DNA of 64,000 nt from Amycolatopsis iheyensis. GTDB taxonomy: Bacteria > Actinomycetota > Actinomycetes > Mycobacteriales > Pseudonocardiaceae. Below are positions 58,697-64,000 of this stretch, piece after piece. The notes beneath the pieces are model-generated. The model was not told where the DNA came from and did not search any database. It was given only the letters and a program-made list of their open reading frames with translations. The translations under genes and the position numbers were made by a program. The first letter of the stretch is position 1. The number at the start of each line of letters is the position of its first letter. The stretch covers positions 1 through 64,000 of the forward strand of contig NZ_JAMXQV010000029.1 of assembly GCF_024703995.1 (NCBI RefSeq), read 5' to 3'.

Positions 58697-59698
58697 CTAG
58701 GGCGCCGGGATGACCTCGACGACTCCCTCGGTGGTTCCGGTGACGAACAGGGTGCCGGTACCGGGGTCGACGGCGACCGTGTTCGGTTGCCGCACCGTGG
58801 GCAGCCTGCTCGTCTCCCGCGGTGACGCGCCGGACAAGTCGATGCCGACCACCTCGTTCCGCGCGGTCAGCGTCACCCACAGCCGGTCCCGGGCCGGGTC
58901 ATAGGTGACGCCGTAGGGCTTGCCAGGCAACGCGAGGCGGCCCAAGGCGTGCGCGGGAGCAGCGGGGTCGTAGGTCAGCACGGCATCGCCACGGGTATCG
59001 GTGACGGCGAGGTGGCCGCGGCGGTCGGCGACGACGTGGGTCGGCCCGGCTCCGGCCGGCAGCCGCGCGACGCGGGTCAGCGACGCGGCGTCGTAGACGG
59101 TCAGGTCGTTCTGCCGGACGTCGACCAGGGACACGAGGGTGCCGACCGGGGCCAGACCGGCCGGCTGGGTGACATCGGTGAAGGTGTGCACGACGCGGCC
59201 GTCCTCGACCACGGCGACGCTGCGGCCGTTCTCGTTGGCCACGAAGATCCTGCCGTTGCCGGCGCGCGTCGCGTCGTGCGGCGACGAACCGGTCGGGACA
59301 CTGCCGGTGACCCGGCCCGAATCCGGCGCGACGGTCAGCAGCCGTCCGGACGTCTCGGCCGGCACCAAGACCGGGCCGCCGGGTGCGGCCAGCTGAAGGT
59401 GCCGCACGTGCCCCGGCAGCGCCACCGAGGTGACCACGGCACCGGTGCCGGCGTCGAGCAGCACCAGCCGATCCGGATTGCGCACAGCCACGGCCACCCG
59501 ATGGGTCACGCCGTCGGCGACGATGCCTTCGGGCAGACCGCCGACCGGCACCGTGCGTCCGGCTGGAGCCCGGGCGACCGGCGGGGCAACCGCCGGTTCG
59601 GCGGCCGGCGGCAGCTGCGGCGGCGCCGGTGACGGGGGGTTCGTGCCGCAACCCGCCGTCAGCAGGACAACACAGAGCAGGACGCGAATTCGTGTCAT
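58697..59698 (-). CDS. YVTN/YncE-type beta-propeller lipoprotein
   Basis: A 333-residue lipoprotein from ATG 59698 with lipobox LLTAGC and a Pro-rich linker (residues about 20-60), then about six 40-residue beta-propeller blades (NPDRLVLLDAGTGAVVTSVAL, GNGRIFVANENGRSVAVVED, RQPNTVAVDPGTGTLFVTGT). Such propellers are structural or binding proteins of unknown partners. It is divergent from the glycosyltransferase operon across a palindrome at 59779. Confidence 0.85.
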   Translation of the reverse strand: MTRIRVLLCVVLLTAGCGTNPPSPAPPQLPPAAEPAVAPPVARAPAGRTVPVGGLPEGIVADGVTHRVAVAVRNPDRLVLLDAGTGAVVTSVALPGHVRHLQLAAPGGPVLVPAETSGRLLTVAPDSGRVTGSVPTGSSPHDATRAGNGRIFVANENGRSVAVVEDGRVVHTFTDVTQPAGLAPVGTLVSLVDVRQNDLTVYDAASLTRVARLPAGAGPTHVVADRRGHLAVTDTRGDAVLTYDPAAPAHALGRLALPGKPYGVTYDPARDRLWVTLTARNEVVGIDLSGASPRETSRLPTVRQPNTVAVDPGTGTLFVTGTTEGVVEVIPAP

Positions 59699-59778
59699 GG
59701 TGGGCACACCGTAATCCCGTTGGCCGCGACGAGCCGCGCCCGTAATCGACCGGTAAGAAAATATGGACGGTTCCCTTT

Positions 59779-59802
59779 TTGCCGATGTTTAAACATCGGC
59801 AA
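59779..59802. promoter_or_regulatory. 24-bp perfect palindrome between divergent genes
   Basis: TTGCCGATGTTT is followed directly by its exact reverse complement. It is centred 88 bases before the YVTN gene start and about 80 before the glycosyltransferase start, in a strikingly AT-rich stretch. An imperfect CCGA...TCGG repeat follows at 59803-59817. It is probably an operator shared by both genes. Confidence 0.65.
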
Positions 59803-59874
59803 CCGAATAAATATCGGACTGACTTTTTGCGCGTTTTCACCAATCCGCGTCGCCGGTGCGGCCGAACTCCCGCT

Positions 59875-60537
59875 ATGGAAGCCGAGTGCGACGTGATCCT
59901 TCCCTGTCTGAACGAGGCCGAGGCATTGCCGGCGGTGCTGGCCTCGATGCCGCGCGGCTGCCACCCGGTGGTGGTCGACAACGGTTCGACCGACGCCACC
60001 GCCGAGGTCGCCCGAGTCTGCGGTGCCCGGGTCGTCAGCGAACCGCGCCGCGGCTACGGCGCGGCGGTCCACGCCGGAATCCTGGCCGCTCGGGGCGCGT
60101 TCGTCGCGGTGCTCGACGCCGATGGGTCCATGGATCCCGCGGTGCTGCCGGACCTGCTGCGCCCGGTCGCCGAGGGCCGGGCCGACCTCGTGGTGGGGCG
60201 GCGGCGGGTCGCCGAGCGCGGGGTCCAGCCGTGGCACACCCGGGCCGGCAACGCGGCCGTGGCCTGGCAGTTGCGCCGCCGTGGCGCCCCCGTGCACGAC
60301 ATCGCCGCCGCACGTGTTGCCCGCCGCGACGAACTGCTCGGCCTCGACGTCCGCGACCGCGGCTTCGGCTACCCGCTGGAGCTCCTGCTGCGCGCCGCCC
60401 GGGCCCGCTGGCGCATCCAGGAAGTCGACATCGCCTACCGCGCCCGCGCCGGCGGCCGGTCCAAGGTGTCGGGCTCGGTGCGCGGAACCGTCCGCGCCGT
60501 CCGGGACATGACCCGGGTGGTGGTCCGCGCCCGATGA
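59875..60537 (+). CDS. Family 2 glycosyltransferase (dolichyl-phosphate mannosyltransferase type)
   Basis: A 220-residue GT-A enzyme. DVILPCLNEAEALPAVLASM opens the nucleotide-binding fold. VVVDNGSTDATAEVA and AVLDADGSMDP (the metal-binding DAD-type motif) follow, with RRRGAPVHDIAAARVARRDEL and FGYPLELLLRAARARWRIQEVDI at the C-terminal side. It has no membrane tail. The ATG at 59875 lacks a ribosome-binding site. It is first in the operon with the DUF2064 gene. Confidence 0.87.
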   Translation: MEAECDVILPCLNEAEALPAVLASMPRGCHPVVVDNGSTDATAEVARVCGARVVSEPRRGYGAAVHAGILAARGAFVAVLDADGSMDPAVLPDLLRPVAEGRADLVVGRRRVAERGVQPWHTRAGNAAVAWQLRRRGAPVHDIAAARVARRDELLGLDVRDRGFGYPLELLLRAARARWRIQEVDIAYRARAGGRSKVSGSVRGTVRAVRDMTRVVVRAR

Positions 60538-61199
60538 CCGACGTCCTCGTGCTCATCCTGGCCAAAGCACCACGATCGGGCCGGGTGAAGACGCGGCTCT
60601 GCCCGCCGGCGACTCCCGACCAGGCCGCCAGGATCGCCGCCGCCGCGTTGCTGGACACCCTCGACACCGTGCGAGCGCTCCCGTGGGCCCAGCCGGTCGT
60701 CGCACTCGCCGGGGATTTCGCCGACGGCGTCGCCGCGCGGGAACTCGCCCAGGCGACGCGGGACGTCCCCGTGGTCAGCCAGCGAGGCACGACCCTCGGG
60801 CACCGCATCGCCGCCGCCCACGCCGACGCGGCGAAGCTGTTTCCCGCCGCCGCGGTCCTGCAGATTGCGATGGACACCCCGCAGGTGACACCGACGCTGC
60901 TGACCGGCTGCCGCGACGTACTGTTCGCCCCCGGGGTCGACGCCGTGCTCGGCGCGGCCGACGACGGTGGCTGGTGGCTGCTGGGCCTGCACGACCCCCG
61001 CCACGCCGAAACGATCGCGACGGTACCGACCTCGCGACCGGACACCGGCATCCGCGCTCACGAAGCGTTGCAGTCGAACGGTTTCCGGGTCTGCGCGATG
61101 TCCACTTTGGCCGACATCGACACGATGCCGGTGGCCCGCGAGGTCGCCGGAACGCTGCCCGGCTCGCGGTTCGCCGCCGCCGTGGAGGAGGTCCGGTGA
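60534..61199 (+). CDS. TIGR04282/DUF2064-family glycosyltransferase-like protein
   Basis: A 221-residue protein with a nucleotidyl/glycosyl-transferase fold: LILAKAPRSGRVKTRLCPP is the family start, and IAMDTPQVTPTLLTGC, GAADDGGWWLLGL and SRPDTGIRAHEAL are its hallmarks. The ATG overlaps the glycosyltransferase stop (ATGA). The family often sits next to glycosyltransferase, methyltransferase and redox genes; its substrate is not established. Confidence 0.86.
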   Translation: MTDVLVLILAKAPRSGRVKTRLCPPATPDQAARIAAAALLDTLDTVRALPWAQPVVALAGDFADGVAARELAQATRDVPVVSQRGTTLGHRIAAAHADAAKLFPAAAVLQIAMDTPQVTPTLLTGCRDVLFAPGVDAVLGAADDGGWWLLGLHDPRHAETIATVPTSRPDTGIRAHEALQSNGFRVCAMSTLADIDTMPVAREVAGTLPGSRFAAAVEEVR

Positions 61200-61868
61200 C
61201 CACGCCCGTGGACCGGCACGCCCCCGGCCGGGCGTTCGACGTCGCGCTGCGCGGCGCCGCGACGACGTTGGAGCTGGACGACGATCGAGTACTGCCCCTG
61301 CATCCCCGCCGCTTGGCACCGGCCGGCCTGCCGCGGCGACCGCTGGCTGCTCGGCCGCTGCCGAGGCCGCACCCTCGACCTCGGCTGCGGGCCCGGACGG
61401 CTGGTCGCCCACCTCGTCGCGCACGGGCTTCCGGCGCTGGGCGCCGACAGCTCGGCAACGGCCATCCGCCTCTGCCACGATCGCGGCGCCCCCGCGATCC
61501 AGCGCGACGTGTTCGCAGCCTTGCCCGGCGAAGGCGACTGGGACACCGCCCTGCTGGCCGACGGCAACATCGGCATCGGCGGCGACCCCCTGCGCCTGCT
61601 GCGCCGAACCCGTGGCCTGCTGCGACCGGCCGGCCGGCTGCTGGTGGAGACCGAACCCGACGGCGGGCTGTGGCGCGGCCAGGCCCGGCTGCGCGACCAC
61701 CAGGGCAGCACCGGCTCCTGGTTCCCCTGGGCGACCGTGGACCCGGAGGCGCTGCGCCGGCTGGCCAGCGCGGCCGGCTTCCGGGTGGGCGCGAGCTGGG
61801 CGCGGCACGACCGCTGGTTCACCGAGGTCCGACCGGGCACCGATCGTGGACGTGTATCCCCTCACTGA
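61196..61868 (+). pseudogene. Class I SAM methyltransferase with a one-base frameshift
   Basis: GTG 61196 (overlapping the previous stop) reads FDVALRGAATTLELDDDRVL and PLHPRR. The frame then shifts at about 61313 to WHRPACRGDRWLLGRCRGRT, then motif I LDLGCGPGRLVAHL and a full methyltransferase to TGA 61866-61868. Dropping one T from CGCTTGG at 61311-61316 restores a continuous protein of about 224 residues. It is either an inactivation, a sequencing error or slippage. Motif I, the D-S-S acidic loop and LLVETEPDGG are intact downstream. Confidence 0.7.
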
Positions 61869-61876
61869 CCGGGTAC
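61852..61876 (+). promoter_or_regulatory. Possible SigB-type promoter inside the operon
   Basis: GTGT (61852-61855), 15 bases, then GGGTAC (61871-61876) fits the Streptomyces SigB-type consensus GNNT-N14-16-GGGTAY. It lies 32 bases before the ATG at 61908 and overlaps the methyltransferase end, so the last three genes could be induced separately. Confidence 0.45.
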
Positions 61877-61907
61877 CCGCCGCCAAACGGGTGATCGGGG
61901 TGGGCCA

Positions 61908-62255
61908 ATGACAGTAACGGACATGCGCCGGGATTCGCAGCCGGCTTGCCACCTGAGGGTGGCCGACGGGGCGATCTCCCTCCACGTGGTCGGCGCGGTG
62001 CCGGAGGAAATCGGCGCGGCGCAGGTGATCGGCGAGCTGGCGGAGGCAATCGAACTGTGCCACGGCACGGTCCTGCTCGACCTCACCCGCTGCCGCATCG
62101 ACCGGGACCTCGCCGTCACAGTGGTCCACGAAGCCCGGGTGCAGGCCGGTCAGTGCCGTTGCCGGTTGCGTGTCCTGGCCGGCGATCCGAACGTCGCGGC
62201 CGCGGTCACCCGAGCCGCGGCAGAACGCACCGCGCACCCGGTGGGTGTGCGATGA
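61908..62255 (+). CDS. STAS-like small protein
   Basis: A 115-residue protein whose strand-helix pattern (ISLHVVGAVPEEIGAAQVIG, TVLLDLTRCRIDRDLAVTVV, RCRLRVLAGDPNVAAAV) resembles a divergent STAS fold without a clear phospho-Ser. No closer family was recognised. Its stop overlaps the next start (ATGA), pairing it with the sigma-region-4-like protein. Confidence 0.5.
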   Translation: MTVTDMRRDSQPACHLRVADGAISLHVVGAVPEEIGAAQVIGELAEAIELCHGTVLLDLTRCRIDRDLAVTVVHEARVQAGQCRCRLRVLAGDPNVAAAVTRAAAERTAHPVGVR

Positions 62256-62722
62256 CCGCCGTGGCCGGGGCGTCACCGGAGTGGGCACGACCGGTCAAGG
62301 TCCCGGCCGCGGACCGGCTCCTGGCGACGACCTACCTCGTGGTCCGGCGATCCGGTCTGCGGGACCGAGCCGTCCACCGAACCTGGCGCAAGGTGCTTCG
62401 CCGGCTGGGCACCGACATCGGCGTGGACGACCCGCACGTCCAGGGACACGCTCTCGACGCGATCTGTGCCGAGCTGTCCGGCACCACCGCGCCCGCCGCG
62501 CTCGAGGCGGCGGTCGCGGACGCGGTCCTGCTGGACGGAATGCTGTCCTTGCCGCCGAGGCAACGCTTCGCGCTGCACGCGGCCCTGGCCTGGCAATGGT
62601 CGGTCACCGACATCGCCACGCACACCGGCTGGACCCGCTGCCAGGTGCACCGGCTCCTGCGTGCCGGCCTGACCACCGTGACCGCGCGCAGCCGGCCATC
62701 CGCGCTCGGAACTCCGCCGTGA
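62252..62722 (+). CDS. Sigma-70 region 4-like helix-turn-helix protein
   Basis: A 156-residue protein. The C-terminal half has a region-4-type helix-turn-helix: LPPRQRFALHAALAWQWSVT, then DIATHTGWTRCQVHRLLRAG. No region 2 (-10 binding, core binding) is visible, so it is not a complete sigma factor. It is coupled to the STAS-like gene and to the oxidoreductase gene (GTGA at 62719). Confidence 0.65.
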   Translation: MTAVAGASPEWARPVKVPAADRLLATTYLVVRRSGLRDRAVHRTWRKVLRRLGTDIGVDDPHVQGHALDAICAELSGTTAPAALEAAVADAVLLDGMLSLPPRQRFALHAALAWQWSVTDIATHTGWTRCQVHRLLRAGLTTVTARSRPSALGTPP

Positions 62723-63741
62723 CCAGCGGGCCGACCGGTTCCAGCTCGCCCCGCGAACCGGACGAGGCGAGCTACGGCTTCCCGGTCGCGGCGTGGCGGT
62801 GGCTGGCCCGGCACCGGCCGCCCGGACCATTCGGCGGACGCGCGTGGCGCAGCCCGCTGCGCGGGCCGTGGCTGACCTCGGTGTTCGGCGCGGCGCTGCT
62901 GGTCACGCTGCCGATCGTCATCCTCACCGGGCTTCTGTCCTACCTCGCCTACGGCCCCCAGTTCGGCCAGGCCCTGCCCGCCGGCGTCGGCTGGCTCCGG
63001 CTGCCCCCGCTGACCTGGCCCGCCGAGCCGTCCTGGCTCTACCGGCTCACCCAGGGGCTGCACGTCGGCCTCGGGCTCGTGCTGATCCCGCTCGTGCTGG
63101 CCAAACTGTGGCCGGTCGCCCCGAAGCTGTTCACCTGGCCACCCGCCCGCTCGATCGCCCAAGTGCTGGAACGGCTCTCGCTCCTGCTGCTGGTCGGGGG
63201 CATCCTGTTCGAAATCGCCACCGGCGTGCTCAACATCCAGTACGACTACCTGTTCGGCTTCAGCTTCTACACCGCGCACTACTACGGCACCTGGGTGTTC
63301 ACCGCCGCCTTCCTCGCCCACGTCGCCCTCAAGCTGCCCCGCATGATCCGCGCGCTGCGCTCCCGCTCCTGGCGCGCCGAACTGCGCACCACCCGCGCCG
63401 AGACCCGCCCGGAACCCCTCGATCAAGACGGCCTGGTCGCCCACGATCCCGCGGCACCGACGCTGAGCCGCCGCGGCGCCCTCGCCGTGGTCGGCGGCGG
63501 TGCGCTGCTCGTCTTCGGCCTGACGGCCGGGCAGACCATCGGCGGCATCACCCGCCGGACGGCGCTGCTGCTCCCCCGCGGCCGCGACGTCGGCGACGGC
63601 CCGAACGGCTTCCCCGTCAACCGCACCGCCACCGCCGCCGGCATCGACCCGGCCGCCATCGGTCCTCAGTGGACACTCGAGCTGACCGGTGGGCCCCAGC
63701 CCGTGCGCCTGACCCTCGCGGCGCTGGCCGCGCTGCCCTAG
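62719..63741 (+). CDS. Membrane-anchored molybdopterin oxidoreductase, truncated
   Basis: A 340-residue product. Residues about 45-215 form a cytochrome b561-like membrane module (about four helices with His in FYTAHYYGTW, LTQGLHVGLGLVLIPL and FLAHVALKL). After a Tat-like SRRGALAVVGGG segment comes the beginning of a molybdopterin-binding domain (TPPR-like start, GPQWTLELTGG). A TAG at 63739 stops it; the frame beyond still reads STAELPIACVE, the next family motif, then loses homology. The C-terminal half is gone. Confidence 0.75.
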   Translation: MTSGPTGSSSPREPDEASYGFPVAAWRWLARHRPPGPFGGRAWRSPLRGPWLTSVFGAALLVTLPIVILTGLLSYLAYGPQFGQALPAGVGWLRLPPLTWPAEPSWLYRLTQGLHVGLGLVLIPLVLAKLWPVAPKLFTWPPARSIAQVLERLSLLLLVGGILFEIATGVLNIQYDYLFGFSFYTAHYYGTWVFTAAFLAHVALKLPRMIRALRSRSWRAELRTTRAETRPEPLDQDGLVAHDPAAPTLSRRGALAVVGGGALLVFGLTAGQTIGGITRRTALLLPRGRDVGDGPNGFPVNRTATAAGIDPAAIGPQWTLELTGGPQPVRLTLAALAALP

Positions 63742-63759
63742 TCCACCGCCGAGCTGCCG

Positions 63760-63855
63760 ATCGCCTGCGTCGAGCTCGACCGTCAACCGCACGACCACGG
63801 CCTCCCCGAGCCGGGAAGCCACGACTTCGGCCAGGCCGTTGCAGTCGCCGTTCAT
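63760..63855 (-). pseudogene. Truncated STAS-like gene, N-terminal part
   Basis: From ATG 63855 the minus strand reads MNGDCNGLAEVVASRLGEAV then VVRLTVELDAG, like the first strand of a STAS protein (usually VVRVTGELD). Homology stops near 63770 where the sequence joins the oxidoreductase tail. The TTCCCG/CGGGAA repeat at 63883 lies upstream. Confidence 0.55.
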
Positions 63856-63882
63856 GAAACCCCTCGTCGCACGCAAGAGGAC

Positions 63883-63896
63883 TTCCCGTTCGGGAA
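63883..63896. promoter_or_regulatory. Inverted repeat TTCCCG-TT-CGGGAA
   Basis: A perfect 6-bp-arm inverted repeat 28 bases upstream of the truncated STAS-like ATG, possibly its operator. The stretch from there to 64000 shows no convincing gene. Confidence 0.45.
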
Positions 63897-64000
63897 CCGA
63901 AGTTCAGCGTCGCACGGGCGAGCACGCCCCGCAGCGCCGCGCCCGGTACGCCGCCATCATCGACCGGTCGAACACAGAATCCGGGCCGGGCCACCCCAAC

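Overview
The window is very GC-rich, uses GTG and TTG starts freely, packs genes into operons with 4-base stop/start overlaps, and encodes typical actinobacterial families (DUF6292, SPW-repeat proteins, DUF4232, deazaflavin-type oxidoreductase, several leaderless genes). It most likely comes from a Pseudonocardiaceae-like chromosome (Amycolatopsis or a relative). The taxonomic call is an inference from gene content; no rRNA or tRNA gene was found.

Layout. 0-5.5 kb: the end of an IS110-type transposase, a serine-recombinase scrap, a large LPXTG-type repeat surface protein and a DinB-like protein. 5.6-12.5 kb: a hydrolase/TetR pair with clear operators, small membrane proteins, a second TetR, a DUF6153/DUF305 pair, a small helical protein, a DUF6292 protein and a frameshifted small gene. 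12.6-20.4 kb: formate/nitrite channel, methyltransferase, an operon joining a helical protein, a class A penicillin-binding protein, a STAS protein and an anti-sigma-type ATPase, then a flavin oxidoreductase pair with a TetR. 20.5-24.8 kb: response regulator, histidine kinase and lipoprotein (Cse-like), three-helix protein, HxlR regulator, DUF4142 lipoprotein. 24.9-32.2 kb: MarR, DUF6292, CtaG, copper P-type ATPase, VKOR/DsbA disulfide pair, ClC channel. 32.2-46 kb: an ion and osmolyte block (SPW protein, NhaD/ArsB permease, CBS protein, Na+/H+ antiporter, K+ channel, ProVWX-like importer, universal stress protein operon, EhuABCD-like ectoine importer). 46-49.7 kb: DUF4232 lipoprotein, YrhK, ABC exporter, DUF1330, STAS. 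49.7-58.1 kb: a helical-repeat protein divergent from a five-gene SMC/Wadjet-like defence operon. 58.1-58.7 kb: a gene graveyard. 58.7-64 kb: a YVTN-type lipoprotein divergent from a glycosyltransferase / DUF2064 / methyltransferase / STAS-like / sigma-region-4-like / molybdopterin-oxidoreductase operon that is broken at its end.

The most striking signal is a repeated promoter design. Two half-sites resembling ATCGTMAGG lie exactly 11 bp apart, followed by exactly 22 bp and then a -10-like hexamer. It occurs at least eight times between 10.7 and 46.1 kb, often beside the stop codon of the upstream gene. It precedes two of three paralogues of an unrecognised small helical family, the operon containing the third, a DUF6292 gene, a PBP/STAS/ATPase operon, a three-helix/HxlR operon, a universal stress protein operon, the ectoine importer and a decayed gene. 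Eleven-base direct repeats next to the -35 region are the hallmark of OmpR-type response regulators; the window's own regulator at 20.5 kb is a candidate but is not proven. A second recurring signal is the palindrome TTGCA-N3-TGCAA before ion and metal genes, next to a MarR gene.

Together the window reads as a cell-envelope, osmotic and metal-stress region with a shared regulon, plus a plasmid-defence-type SMC locus with an unusual extra small subunit.
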